Both the position numbers and the translations under genes were made by a program. Below, piece after piece: positions 17,663 to 27,726 of a DNA stretch of 64,000 nt. Location: positions 434,001 through 498,000 of the forward strand of contig PAJV01000076.1 of assembly GCA_002706765.1 (NCBI GenBank), read 5' to 3'. Origin of the DNA: Gimesia sp. (GTDB taxonomy: Bacteria; Planctomycetota; Planctomycetia; Planctomycetales; Planctomycetaceae). The notes under the pieces are model-generated. The model had not been told where the DNA came from. It worked only from the letters and a program-made list of their open reading frames with translations, and made no database searches. The number at the start of each line of letters is the position of its first letter. Position 1 is the stretch's first letter.

Positions 17663-19159
17663 TTAACCCGCGTTGGAATCAGGATTATTTTTAGGTGGTT
17701 TCCCGTCGACCCAGGGGCCCGCGAGAGTCATGTAGCTGGGCTCTTCCAAGACACTTCCTTTATCGCCGGCTTTCCAGCCTGGGATGTGTTTGGGCTTCTG
17801 CCGTGCTTCTGACATGGCTTCCCATTTTTTCGACCAGCTGCCATCCCCTTCTGTGATCTTGTGGGTATCTGCATCGAAGTGGTAGACCTTACCATTACGA
17901 TAGCTGTTTGATCCCATATTGACCACGGCGATTGCTGCCGCACCCAGATCAGGTGGGTTGTTACACTTGCTCTGATCGTTGGCCTGCATTGCTTCGACCC
18001 AGTTCTTGAAGTGGGCATAGGTCGTATCTTTAATCTGAGCGACATCGATCCGCTGCTGTTTCAGGGAACTGTCGCGCGTAACCTGAGGCCGTTCGGGAAT
18101 GAAATCATACCCGTCAAAACCTTCGCCATTGCCAAAGACAAATGAACCATTGTGCCCGCGGATGATCTGCTTGATGCGGGTTTCCTGGTTACACATGGTG
18201 GCATTCACCAGTCCCTGGACCCCTTCATTGAAGTCAGCAGCAACCGTGGCCACATCGGGAACGTCGCGGCCGTCGTATTCCAGGTACAGCCCCCCTGCTC
18301 CGACAACGCGACCGGGGTAACGCAGTCCGGTTGCTTTGAGCATGGCGGTGGTTCTGTGGACGAACAGGTCAGTAAACATGCCGGAACCGAAGGGCCAGAA
18401 TCGACGCCACTGGGCGTAGACAGCACGGTCGAACGGCTGGTATTCGGCCAGACCTTCTTTGGTTCCCAGCCAGAGGTTCCAGTCAATGTTCTGTGGGTTC
18501 ATCTCTTTTTTCAGAGCGTAATACCGCCACTGTCCCATTGAGGAATTACGGAAGTATTCAGTCTGGAACTGGAGCACTTTACCCAGTTGACCCTCCTGCA
18601 GACGGGCCCGTACGTCATCCCAGACAGGGAGACTGGTGGACTGCACGCCGACCTGCATGATTTTGCCCGTCTTCTTCCAGGTATCCACGACCTCCAGGGC
18701 TTCTTCGACTTTCTTTGTCATCGGTTTTTCACAGTAGACGTGCAAACCAGCGTTCATGGAGTCGATTGTCTGTTTGGCGTGCCAGTGGTCGGGAGTTCCG
18801 ATACAGACGGCATCCAGTTTTTCTTTTTCGAGCATGTCACGGTAATCGACGTAGGCAGCGACGTCATTTCCCAGCTCTTTTTTGATATAATTAGCGGTGC
18901 GGTCCCGATGTTCCGAATACACATCAGCGACGGCGACCAGCTCGATGTTCATGCCATCTTTTTTGAGCTGAACCAGCTTTTTGACATGGGCACCAAATCC
19001 ACGTCCCCCCGGGCCGATAAATGCGATGCGAATTGCTTCATTACTGTTGCCGGCTCCGAAGGCGGGGGCGGAAGCCAGGCCGGCGATCGTGCTGGCAGCG
19101 ACGGCCGTCGTTCCTGAGGTTTTCAGGAAATCTCTGCGATTGATGGGGCTTTGATCCAT
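17663..19159 (-). CDS. Tat-exported Gfo/Idh/MocA family oxidoreductase
   Basis: 498 residues. The N-terminus has a twin-arginine signal (NRRDFLKTSG, then a hydrophobic Ala-rich stretch ending PAFGA), so the folded enzyme with bound cofactor is exported. The Rossmann domain follows (IRIAFIGPGGRGFGAHVKKL), then YVDYRDMLEKEKLDAVCIGTPDHWHAKQ and the catalytic-region CEKPMTKKVEEA, a hallmark of the family. The C-terminal beta-sheet domain completes a usual length. The substrate is probably a sugar or polyol in the periplasm. Close relatives are among the most expanded families in planctomycetes. Confidence 0.92.
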   Translation of the reverse strand: MDQSPINRRDFLKTSGTTAVAASTIAGLASAPAFGAGNSNEAIRIAFIGPGGRGFGAHVKKLVQLKKDGMNIELVAVADVYSEHRDRTANYIKKELGNDVAAYVDYRDMLEKEKLDAVCIGTPDHWHAKQTIDSMNAGLHVYCEKPMTKKVEEALEVVDTWKKTGKIMQVGVQSTSLPVWDDVRARLQEGQLGKVLQFQTEYFRNSSMGQWRYYALKKEMNPQNIDWNLWLGTKEGLAEYQPFDRAVYAQWRRFWPFGSGMFTDLFVHRTTAMLKATGLRYPGRVVGAGGLYLEYDGRDVPDVATVAADFNEGVQGLVNATMCNQETRIKQIIRGHNGSFVFGNGEGFDGYDFIPERPQVTRDSSLKQQRIDVAQIKDTTYAHFKNWVEAMQANDQSKCNNPPDLGAAAIAVVNMGSNSYRNGKVYHFDADTHKITEGDGSWSKKWEAMSEARQKPKHIPGWKAGDKGSVLEEPSYMTLAGPWVDGKPPKNNPDSNAG

Positions 19160-19439
19160 TTCGTTATCTCCAGTGATATAATAAAGTGTGACTGTTACTG
19201 GATGGTATCAATGATCGGTGATACCAAATGCGTTTCAGGTTTGCAGGCGCGTACCTTTAAGCGCTCAGGGGGGAAGGAGAAGGAAACTGCTTTCCCTACG
19301 TTTGATAGTAGCAATATTGTGGGCCTAATGGTACTTAACACTCTATTTTTTCCGGATTGTTGCCGATTCAACCGGTACAGCCAGAATGGGTGTCGGCTGG
19401 AGCGTTTTTCTAAATAAAGACAATAAATTGTTGGGTTAA

Positions 19440-20375
19440 GTGGTGTTAATACGTGGAATAGCAGGTTTTGACGGGTGTCAGGGGGGCATGGTCTCAATTG
19501 GTAACTTTGATGGGGTACATCGAGGACACCAGTTGATGATTCAGACATTGGTTCAGCATGCCCGGACACACAAAGTACCCGCCATTGTTTTCACCTTTGA
19601 TCCGCATCCGATTCATCTGCTGCGGCCCGAATTTGCGCCTCCCGAGTTGATGACGATTGAGCAACGCGCGGAGGTTCTGCAAGAACTGGGTGTGGATTGT
19701 GTGATCGCTTATCCCACCGATCATGCTTTATTGAATCTGACAGCGGAGGAGTTTTTTCAACAGGTCCTCTGTGATCAGCTGCAGGCCAGAGGCATGGTGG
19801 AAGGCCCCAATTTTTACTTTGGCAAAGATCGTGCAGGAGACGTCGCTTTATTAGGTCAACTGTGTGAGCGGGCGGGAATGTTTTTCGAAGTCGTTGAACC
19901 GACCATTTGCGGGTCGCGGATGATCTCCTCTTCCGAGGTTCGCAAGTCGATTCAAAACGGTGATATCACAGAAGCGACCAGTATGCTGGGACGTCTGTAT
20001 CAGATTACGGGAACAGTCGGTCATGGTGCTGAGCGGGGACGCCTGCTGGGTTTTCCGACTGCGAATCTCACCGACATCAAAACTCTGATTCCCGCTGGCG
20101 GCGTATATAGCGGGGTCGGCACGATCGCGGGTAAGCAGTATCCGGCCGCCATACATATTGGAGGAAATCCCACATTTCAGCATGATGAAGCCAAGGTTGA
20201 GGTGCATCTGATTGGTTTCTCAGGAGATATTTACGGGCAGGCGCTGCAGGTTCAGTTTCTGGAGCAGTTGCGGGGAACTCAAACATTTACCGATGCAGAC
20301 GCGCTGAAAACGCAACTCCTGATTGATGTTGAATCAGCAAAAAAACTGGCCTGTCAATGGATAGATTTACAATAA
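19440..20375 (+). CDS. ribF: Bifunctional riboflavin kinase/FAD synthetase
   Basis: 311 residues from a GTG start. The N-terminal FAD synthetase (FMN adenylyltransferase) domain carries SIGNFDGVHRGHQ (nucleotide-binding HxGH-type motif), TFDPHP and VEGPNFYFGKDRAGD, followed by SSSEVRK. The C-terminal riboflavin kinase domain starts with GTVGHGAERGRLLGFPTANL and ends VEVHLIGFSGDIYGQALQVQFLEQLR. It converts riboflavin to FMN and then FAD in the cytoplasm. It is followed after 72 bp by nrnA on the same strand, a common bacterial neighbour together with truB/rbfA, which are not present. Confidence 0.95.
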   Translation: MVLIRGIAGFDGCQGGMVSIGNFDGVHRGHQLMIQTLVQHARTHKVPAIVFTFDPHPIHLLRPEFAPPELMTIEQRAEVLQELGVDCVIAYPTDHALLNLTAEEFFQQVLCDQLQARGMVEGPNFYFGKDRAGDVALLGQLCERAGMFFEVVEPTICGSRMISSSEVRKSIQNGDITEATSMLGRLYQITGTVGHGAERGRLLGFPTANLTDIKTLIPAGGVYSGVGTIAGKQYPAAIHIGGNPTFQHDEAKVEVHLIGFSGDIYGQALQVQFLEQLRGTQTFTDADALKTQLLIDVESAKKLACQWIDLQ

Positions 20376-20447
20376 TGCGCTAAGATGGCCTGCTGATTAA
20401 GTGATGTCGTTCACGGGAAGCAGGAAAACACAGAGCAGGAAAAATGA

Positions 20448-21446
20448 ATGAGTACAATTAACTGGGCCCCCCTCTGTGAGCTGATTCATTCCCATCAGAA
20501 ATTTTTGCTCTCCTGTCATGTTCGACCTGATGCAGATGCGCTTGGGTCGGAACTGGCGTTGGCCTGTTTCCTGCGAGAACTGGGAAAAGATGTGCGGATT
20601 ATCAATCCTTCGGCACATCCCCGGAGTATGGATTTTCTCGTACAGGAACACGAAGTCCGCTATGTGGGAGATGGTGTTTCTACATCAGAATTTGAATGGG
20701 CTGAAGTGCACATCGTGCTCGATACCAGCGCCTGGTCTCAGCTGCCTGGTCTGGCCAATTTCTATCGAAAAACAGACTCAAAAAAAGTCATCATCGATCA
20801 CCATGTCAGCTCAGATTCGCTGGGAGCGGATGAATACAAAGATGTGACTTCCCCGGCTACGGGATGCCTGGTCTACGATCTGGGATGTGCCCTGAACTGC
20901 AGTCTGAATCCAGAGATCGCCACACTGCTGTATGCCGCAATCGCTACAGATACGGGCTGGTTTCGATTTCCCTCTACTACCGCCTACACCATGCAGATTA
21001 TTGGGGAGCTGATCAAGGCGGGGGCCGAACCACATCAGATCTATGAGCTGCTGTATGAACAGAACAACTTGCCTCAATTAAAACTGATGGGACGGGTACT
21101 GGGACAGGTTCAGACAGACTTTGATGGTCTGCTGGCTTATACCGTCGTCAGTTGTGAAGACTTCAGCGCGACAGGCACCACGCCCGTCGATACGGAAGGC
21201 CTCGTTAATTATTGTCTGACACTTGCCGGAACTCAGGCGGCATTTATTGCTGTAGAGCAGCGGAGTCGGCAGGTGAAAATCAGCTTTCGCAGTCGCACGG
21301 CATGGGATGTTTCTAAAGTTGCCGAATCATTTGGAGGTGGTGGACACCGCCAGGCCTCCGGTGCGATGTTGAACGGTCCCCTCACCTCGGCTGTGACAAA
21401 GGTGCTCGGGAAATTTCGTGAGATGTTTGACACGCTCGAAAAATAA
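20448..21446 (+). CDS. nrnA: DHH-family oligoribonuclease/pAp phosphatase
   Basis: 332 residues. The DHH domain shows CHVRPDADALGSELAL (metal-binding His and Asp), VLDTSAW, and the signature IIDHHVSSD. The C-terminal DHHA1 domain ends with VAESFGGGGHRQASGAML, which binds the nucleotide. NrnA degrades short oligoribonucleotides to mononucleotides and dephosphorylates 3'-phosphoadenosine 5'-phosphate. The length is standard for the family. The ATG at 20448 is preceded by AGCAGGA-type purines with good spacing. Confidence 0.92.
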   Translation: MSTINWAPLCELIHSHQKFLLSCHVRPDADALGSELALACFLRELGKDVRIINPSAHPRSMDFLVQEHEVRYVGDGVSTSEFEWAEVHIVLDTSAWSQLPGLANFYRKTDSKKVIIDHHVSSDSLGADEYKDVTSPATGCLVYDLGCALNCSLNPEIATLLYAAIATDTGWFRFPSTTAYTMQIIGELIKAGAEPHQIYELLYEQNNLPQLKLMGRVLGQVQTDFDGLLAYTVVSCEDFSATGTTPVDTEGLVNYCLTLAGTQAAFIAVEQRSRQVKISFRSRTAWDVSKVAESFGGGGHRQASGAMLNGPLTSAVTKVLGKFREMFDTLEK

Positions 21447-21579
21447 AGTGCTTCCCTGCACTCTCGGTTTTTTTGTGGAAACTATTTTCCCGATTTGATT
21501 GCTCTTGGTCTGAGCCTGCTATAGCATAAGTGATATCTATTTCTATCCGGCTGTCCATTTAAGACTCAGAGGGTGATCG

Positions 21580-24500
21580 ATGCGCTTTCACGACCAACTC
21601 CGTTTTTTGATTTGCCTGTTGGCCTGTTACTCAGTTCTGAATTTATCAGACAATTTCTCCTTCGCCGAGAGCCCGATCAGGAATACCCAGGATCCCAAAG
21701 ACATCGCCACTTCGCCGGAACAGACGGTGAAAAATATGACAGTCCCCGATGGCTTCAAGGTGACGGTCTTTGCGAGTGAACCTGATGTGCATCAACCGAT
21801 TGGATTTGAGATTGATGATCGCGGACGACTCTGGGTGGCTGAATGTTTCACCTACGAGCGTGGTACCTATGACGATCAGTACCAGGACCGTATTGTCATT
21901 CTGGAAGATACTGACGGTGATGGCAAAATGGACCAGCGAAAAATCTTCTGGCAGGGACCGGGGCCATTAACCAGTGTGACCGTTGGTTCCAATGGCGTCT
22001 GGGCCTTGTGTCGGGGAGAATTGCGGTATTTCGAAGACAAAAACCATGATGATATTCCCGATGGTAAACCACAGGTTCTGCTGGAAGGCTGGAACTATAA
22101 AACAGTCCGACACAACATCGTGAGTGGTCTCACCTGGGGACCTGATGGCTGGCTCTATGGACGGCATGGCATCACAGATTCCTCGCTCGTTGGTACACCT
22201 GAAACAGTGCCTGCAAACCGTACGGTGATCCATTGTGGCATCTGGCGGTATCACCCTGTCACTCACAAAATTGAAGAAGTCAGTTCCGGCACGACTAATC
22301 CCTGGGGCTTTGACTATGACGAATACGGTCAGATGTTTTTCACGAATAATGTGAATGGCCACCTGTGGCATATGATTCCCGGTTCTCATTACATCCGGAT
22401 GTCAGGACACGGCAGCGATCCCAATCCCTATGTCTATGAGCTGATGACAAAGTGTGCAGACCACGATCACTGGGACAGCTCATCAGGAAAATGGACGGAT
22501 TCCCGGGATACTTCCGGCGTTCACGGGAAACTGGGAGGGGGGCACAGTCATTGTGGTGGCATGATCTACCTGGGCGACAGCTGGCCCGAGGAATATCGCA
22601 ATTCCCTGTTCCTGTGTAACACACACGGGCATCGTGTGAATAACGATGCGCTGGAACGCGAAGGTTCCGGTTATGTTGGCACGCACCGTCCCGATTTTCT
22701 GTTGACCGGTTCAGACTGGTTTCGCGGGACCGAATTAAAATATGGTCCCGATGGCAGTGTGTATCTCACTGACTGGGCTGACCTGGGAGAATGCCACGAC
22801 CATGATGGCGTACATCGCACCAGTGGCCGGATCTACAAAATCTCATATGGAGATGTGCCTCAACCTGAAAAGCTGGATCTGAATCAACTGTCTGACAGTG
22901 AACTGGTCATGTTGCAGTTGCATCCGAATGACTGGTATGTCCGACATGCTCGCCGGATATTGACGGAACGGGCAGGAACGGCGGCGAACTGGAGTCAGTC
23001 AAAAGCAGAATTGTTAAACATTTATCAAACGTCCAAAGAGGTTTCGCGACGGCTGCGTGCCCTGTGGACCCTTTATTGTACGAATCAGTTAAATGACAGC
23101 TGGCTGGTGAAACAGCTGAATGATCCCAGTGAGCATGTTCGCATCTGGGCGATTCGTTTTCTGGTCGATGACGATAAAGTTCCCGCTGAAGCAGTGAAGC
23201 AGTTTGCTCACCTGGCACGTACTGATTCTTCCGGTCTGGTACGACTTTATCTGGCGGCGGCAATGCAGTCGCTGGCACCGCAGGACAGCTGGGAAATCGC
23301 TGCTGCTCTCGATCAGAATCATGAGAATACAGAAGACCGTAATTTTACGCTGATGCTCTGGTATGGAATCGAACCAGCGGTCATGCCTGACAGTAAATCC
23401 GCCTTAAAGTTTCTCGCGAATGCCACAAGACCCCTGGTGCGTCAACTGGTGGCACGTCGCCTGACGGAAGACATTGATCAGCATCCCGAGTACGTGGCAC
23501 AGCTGATTCAACAGGCAATCGATACCCAAGACATCGCAAAACAGCAGGATCTGTTAGCCGGGATTCAGGCGGCTTTACAGGGGCGATTAAAAGCAGAGGC
23601 ACCAGAAAACTGGCAGACATTGAAAGAGGCAACTGCTAAGACGGATTCCAAAGAACTGCAGGATCAGATTACAGAGTTATCGGTTGTGTTTGGTGATGGA
23701 CAGACCATGGATGTGCTCAAGCAGATCGCCGTCGATTCAGAGCAGTCGATGAAAAGCCGTTACCAGGCATTGGAAACCTTGTTGAACAGTTCTCAGGACA
23801 AGGATCTGCTGTCTGTCATTCAGAAGTCAGTGTATACAACTGAGCTGCAGCCTCTAGCATTTCGGGGATTGTCACGTTTTTATGATCCACAGACAATCCA
23901 ACGTATGCTGGGCCGCTATCGCAGTATTAAACATGAGGGCCGCCAGGTTCTGCTTGATACCGTCTGCAGCCGCAAGGAGTATGTTCTGCTGCTGCTGACC
24001 GCTATTGATAATAAACAAGTGCCCCAGGAAGATATTTCGGCATTTCATGTGCGTCAGTTACGCAATTTCCGGGACAAGGAAGTGGTTGAGAAACTGAATC
24101 AGGTCTGGGGTCAGGCACGCGAGACGCCCGAAAAGAAACGGGCACAGATTGAAAATTACAAAGCCTTACTGACGGCGGAACGACTGGGAAAAGCAGATCG
24201 GATTCAAGGTCGTGCGCTTTACGAAAAAACCTGTGCGAAATGTCATCGCCTGTTTGGAACGGGAGGAAAGATTGGCCCTGATCTGACAGGAGCCAATCGG
24301 GCTAACATGGATTATCTGCTGGAAAACATGGTGGACCCCTCTGCCCTGATTCCCAAAGGTTACGAAATGGTGGTGGTCGCGCTTACCGATGGTCGTGTCC
24401 TGAATGGGAATGTTGTCCGAAAAACGGACAAGCAGTTAAGCTTACAGACACAGAATGAATTGCTCGTACTTGATCGACAGCAGATTGAAGAGATGACATC

Positions 24501-24633
24501 GTCTAATTTGTCCCTGATGCCGGAAGGTCAGCTGGATCAACTGACGGAAGAGCAACTGGCGAATCTGATCGCTTACCTGGCTGGTAATACACAGGTGAAA
24601 CCACCGGTCGCATCCGCAGCAGCCGGTAAATAG
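21580..24633 (+). CDS. PVC-type heme-binding CxxCH membrane-bound dehydrogenase
   Basis: 1017 residues with a signal peptide (1 to about 31, ending SFAES). Residues about 45-430 form a six-bladed propeller resembling soluble glucose dehydrogenase (DRGRLWVAECFTY, GPDGWLYGRHG, DWADLGECHDHDGVH), the PVC-type dehydrogenase domain. About 440-830 is a helical HEAT-like region. The C-terminal cytochrome c domain has the heme motif C885-AK-C888-H889, followed by GTGGKIGPDLTGANR. The protein probably oxidises a sugar or alcohol in the periplasm and passes electrons through the bound heme. This three-part layout is a hallmark of the Planctomycetes-Verrucomicrobia group. Confidence 0.92.
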   Translation: MRFHDQLRFLICLLACYSVLNLSDNFSFAESPIRNTQDPKDIATSPEQTVKNMTVPDGFKVTVFASEPDVHQPIGFEIDDRGRLWVAECFTYERGTYDDQYQDRIVILEDTDGDGKMDQRKIFWQGPGPLTSVTVGSNGVWALCRGELRYFEDKNHDDIPDGKPQVLLEGWNYKTVRHNIVSGLTWGPDGWLYGRHGITDSSLVGTPETVPANRTVIHCGIWRYHPVTHKIEEVSSGTTNPWGFDYDEYGQMFFTNNVNGHLWHMIPGSHYIRMSGHGSDPNPYVYELMTKCADHDHWDSSSGKWTDSRDTSGVHGKLGGGHSHCGGMIYLGDSWPEEYRNSLFLCNTHGHRVNNDALEREGSGYVGTHRPDFLLTGSDWFRGTELKYGPDGSVYLTDWADLGECHDHDGVHRTSGRIYKISYGDVPQPEKLDLNQLSDSELVMLQLHPNDWYVRHARRILTERAGTAANWSQSKAELLNIYQTSKEVSRRLRALWTLYCTNQLNDSWLVKQLNDPSEHVRIWAIRFLVDDDKVPAEAVKQFAHLARTDSSGLVRLYLAAAMQSLAPQDSWEIAAALDQNHENTEDRNFTLMLWYGIEPAVMPDSKSALKFLANATRPLVRQLVARRLTEDIDQHPEYVAQLIQQAIDTQDIAKQQDLLAGIQAALQGRLKAEAPENWQTLKEATAKTDSKELQDQITELSVVFGDGQTMDVLKQIAVDSEQSMKSRYQALETLLNSSQDKDLLSVIQKSVYTTELQPLAFRGLSRFYDPQTIQRMLGRYRSIKHEGRQVLLDTVCSRKEYVLLLLTAIDNKQVPQEDISAFHVRQLRNFRDKEVVEKLNQVWGQARETPEKKRAQIENYKALLTAERLGKADRIQGRALYEKTCAKCHRLFGTGGKIGPDLTGANRANMDYLLENMVDPSALIPKGYEMVVVALTDGRVLNGNVVRKTDKQLSLQTQNELLVLDRQQIEEMTSSNLSLMPEGQLDQLTEEQLANLIAYLAGNTQVKPPVASAAAGK

Positions 24634-24651
24634 TCAGCGTCTGGATAAGTC

Positions 24652-27600
24652 TTATTGTTTCGCATTCAGAACACTTTCAATTTCCCGGCTGAACAATGTA
24701 AATTGAAGTTGATTCATCATTTCAATGATTTCAGTTTGAGTTGCATTCTCGGCAGGCGGCCATTTCACGCCACTTTCTTCTGCCAGGGTTTTCATGAAAA
24801 CTGCGCGATCCCCCGGGGTTTTGATATCGCTTCGGAATGCGATCTGGCCTTCCGGATTGATGACAATCAGTGATGGATATCCCTGGATTCCATATTTCTT
24901 GCCTGTCACATTATCCAGAATGGAAGTGCCCCGTTCAATTCCCGTGGGGATCGTCCACTGCTCGCTCTGTAGCAGTTTTTTGATCTGACTCATTTCTCCA
25001 TCCGCAGTGTGGATCCCCAGAAAGACGACATCCTGCTCTTTGTATTTCCGGGCGAGTCGTTTCTGCGCGGGAATGGAAGCGACGCAGCCAGCGTAGCTGA
25101 GACCCCAGAAATGAAGTACCACCACCTGACCGCGAAAGTCAGAGAGTTTGCGGGTTTGTCCATCTGACCATTCCGCGATTTCCCATTCTGGAGCTTGCTG
25201 ACCGACGGCCAGCGGTTTCTGTTTTTCTACCTTGGATGAGGTTGAGGGGACGGACTCATTGACATGAATTGTCACTTCTGTATTTTCAGACTGGTTTTTA
25301 CTGACCACAAGATTGGTCTCTTTGATTTTCGTACCCCAGCGGACAGAGAGTTGAATCACGCCACTCGGCAGGTTTTTTAAGATGGCTTTCCCTGTGGAAT
25401 CTGTCCGGGTGATCTGTCGTCTCAATGCGTAATCGTTAACGGGTTCCAGTATTGCTCCCTGCAGGGGCTGTTTCTGTTCATCGAGAACAAGGACTGGAAT
25501 GGAGTGTCCCGGCTGAAGCGTTAGTGTTTTAAAGTCGATAGGGGTAAAGTCCTTTTGAGCGTACACGGTTTCTGAATCCGTACCGGCAAATCCGTCTTTT
25601 GTCAGCATGACCGAAAACCGCTGATTTTGAAAAACCTGGTTATCAAATATCGGCAGTTTAATAGAGAATGTCCCTTCATCAGTGGTCTGGGTTTCTTCTC
25701 CCGTTTCGCCACTGCCTCCTCCCTTTAAGCCTCCGATCACTCCGACCCGCACATCAGCGAGTGGATTCCCCTTCTCGTCCACGACTCGACCGGTCAGCCT
25801 TTGATTGCCAATCGGTTTCGCAGCTTCGGTCTGAAAGGTGAGTAAAGGGACGCCGTCGTTTAGTGTGACGGTTGCTTTGCTGACTATGGCTTTCTTTCCA
25901 GAGGCGTCGGTCATTTCTGTTTTTTCAGTATCGGGAATCTGTTTCAGCGAGACGACTCGTGTATTGTTGAAGCCAGATTCCACAATCAGTTCGGCTGTCA
26001 TATTGACGAGTGTCAAAATAGTTTTGCCACTCGTTCCCACTTGTGTCAGTTTGCCGTGGCCTGACTGATCCAGATTGCTCACCGAACTGGCATTTGCATT
26101 CTGAAATGAGACTGGTTCCCCCTTCAGCCAGGCGGCCCGTTTCGCGTCGTCTTCCACTTCCTGAATGGAAGCCCTGAATTGAATCGGCTGGTCCTTGAGA
26201 TGCGCGGTCAGGGACTTCAATTGCTGTTCGTTGAGCTTGCCTTTCCAGTGAATATTCCAGATGGGGCCCGTTTGGGCTTTGATATTGTGTTCCAGCACGG
26301 GATTTTCAGTCGTCGTGACTAACGCTTGCGTGCATTCTTCAGGCAGGAGCCAGTATCCCGGTTTTAATGTCGGGAACCAGAGTTGGACATTTCCTAAAGG
26401 GACTTCAATGCGATACTGCCCTTTGTCATTTGTAATCCCCTTTCTTTCTCTCTGGTTAACATCTGGTTCGGAGGCGACAAACAACCGGATTTCTGCGTTC
26501 GAAACCGGTTCACCCGTCTGCGTATCGCGAACTGTGCCTGTGATGAAATATTGTTCTGCTGGTTTGCTCTCGGGACGCTGTTCTTGTCTGTTGGAGACCG
26601 CCGGACTTTTTTGATTATCCTCAGCCTGTTCCTCTGTCTGCGCGGCATCACTCAAACCTGTAACGAGGAAAATGAGTAATACGCAAATCGCAAGAGCGGA
26701 TCGAGGGCGACTCTCCCGACTCGGATGTGTCAGCTGTCTGATTCGCGTGCGTAGTGCCGATCGTTTGCCGGCCATGGGAAGTGCCGCGATCGGCCTTTGT
26801 GAGTACTGCGAAAGCTGTATTAACAATTCACCATAATGGTGACGGGTCTGTTCATCAAAAGAGGCTACCGTTGCTGCATCCACGGCCAGTTCGATTTCAC
26901 GGCGCAGCCGACCGGCGATCAGGTAGACGAGTGGATTGAACCAGTGCACCGTGATGGCAATCCTGCTGAGGAACAGCAGCAAGGCATCATGACGCCGAAT
27001 ATGTTCCAGTTCATGAGTGACGATTGTGCGTCGGGATTGCTGATCGAAGTCCTCCCACAGCTTGCGTGGCAGCAAAATCGTGGGACGCCAGAATCCACAA
27101 GAGGACGGACCCAATTCTGCGTCAGTCACAAAACAGCGAACCTCTATCCAGCGTCTGTCCTGTGTATGCCTGGTTTTGATCAGTTCGAGAAGTGTTGCAT
27201 CTTGAAGCGGTTTACTGTTGGCGATGAGGCGTGACAGCATCCAGCGGGTACCGATCCATCTGATAAGTACAACACAACATCCCAGGAACCAGATGCCGGT
27301 GATGAGAGCGAAGATTGGGATGCTGACGCTGGTTTCCAGTTCTGGCTTTGTTTTATCAGGAATGTTTGATACCCGGTTATCAGGCTCTATCTTCACGTGA
27401 TCCCTGTCAGGCAGGTTTGACAGCAGGGAACCGGCGTTCGTGCTCAGACCAGTGTTACTGATTTCCGTCGCAGGAGAAACGACCACCTGTGGGACGCTGC
27501 TATTTTCGAAGTACAGTAACTGAAATAGACTCAATCCGCTGACAGGGACCGTTAACAATACCAGACGCGCGAGGGGAACGGCCCAGAGCAGCGTTCGCCA

Positions 27601-27726
27601 TTTAGGGGCGATCCAGCGCTGCAGCAACGAAGTGACACAGAATACCAGACACGCCAGCACGCACGCTTGCCAGGTGGCTTTCCAGATAAGTTCCCAGAAC
27701 GCGGTAAAATCAGATGCGAAGTTCAT
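24652..27726 (-). CDS. BlaR1-like M56 membrane peptidase fused to a thioredoxin-like domain
   Basis: 1024 residues. The first 330 contain four membrane segments and the M56 peptidase site HELEH (238-242), with ELAVDAA downstream as the third zinc ligand region. After a fifth membrane segment (about 350-370) come three beta-sandwich CarboxypepD_reg-like domains starting at FITGTVRDTQTGEPV, QRLTGRVVDEKGNPL and SIPVLVLDEQKQPL. Residues 839-1010 form a TlpA/AhpC-like thioredoxin domain, in which the usual CxxC reads YAGC, keeping only Cys881, with the cis-proline loop GYP (949-951) intact. BlaR1 proteins sense an external signal and cleave BlaI; here the penicillin sensor is replaced by the beta-sandwich and redox modules. 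The start overlaps blaI by 4 bp. Confidence 0.85.
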   Translation of the reverse strand: MNFASDFTAFWELIWKATWQACVLACLVFCVTSLLQRWIAPKWRTLLWAVPLARLVLLTVPVSGLSLFQLLYFENSSVPQVVVSPATEISNTGLSTNAGSLLSNLPDRDHVKIEPDNRVSNIPDKTKPELETSVSIPIFALITGIWFLGCCVVLIRWIGTRWMLSRLIANSKPLQDATLLELIKTRHTQDRRWIEVRCFVTDAELGPSSCGFWRPTILLPRKLWEDFDQQSRRTIVTHELEHIRRHDALLLFLSRIAITVHWFNPLVYLIAGRLRREIELAVDAATVASFDEQTRHHYGELLIQLSQYSQRPIAALPMAGKRSALRTRIRQLTHPSRESRPRSALAICVLLIFLVTGLSDAAQTEEQAEDNQKSPAVSNRQEQRPESKPAEQYFITGTVRDTQTGEPVSNAEIRLFVASEPDVNQRERKGITNDKGQYRIEVPLGNVQLWFPTLKPGYWLLPEECTQALVTTTENPVLEHNIKAQTGPIWNIHWKGKLNEQQLKSLTAHLKDQPIQFRASIQEVEDDAKRAAWLKGEPVSFQNANASSVSNLDQSGHGKLTQVGTSGKTILTLVNMTAELIVESGFNNTRVVSLKQIPDTEKTEMTDASGKKAIVSKATVTLNDGVPLLTFQTEAAKPIGNQRLTGRVVDEKGNPLADVRVGVIGGLKGGGSGETGEETQTTDEGTFSIKLPIFDNQVFQNQRFSVMLTKDGFAGTDSETVYAQKDFTPIDFKTLTLQPGHSIPVLVLDEQKQPLQGAILEPVNDYALRRQITRTDSTGKAILKNLPSGVIQLSVRWGTKIKETNLVVSKNQSENTEVTIHVNESVPSTSSKVEKQKPLAVGQQAPEWEIAEWSDGQTRKLSDFRGQVVVLHFWGLSYAGCVASIPAQKRLARKYKEQDVVFLGIHTADGEMSQIKKLLQSEQWTIPTGIERGTSILDNVTGKKYGIQGYPSLIVINPEGQIAFRSDIKTPGDRAVFMKTLAEESGVKWPPAENATQTEIIEMMNQLQFTLFSREIESVLNAKQ

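Noticed and set aside
21447-21480. Weak hairpin and T-run after nrnA
   Set aside because: Only a 5-bp stem with a 6-nt gap before the T-run; too weak to call as a terminator.
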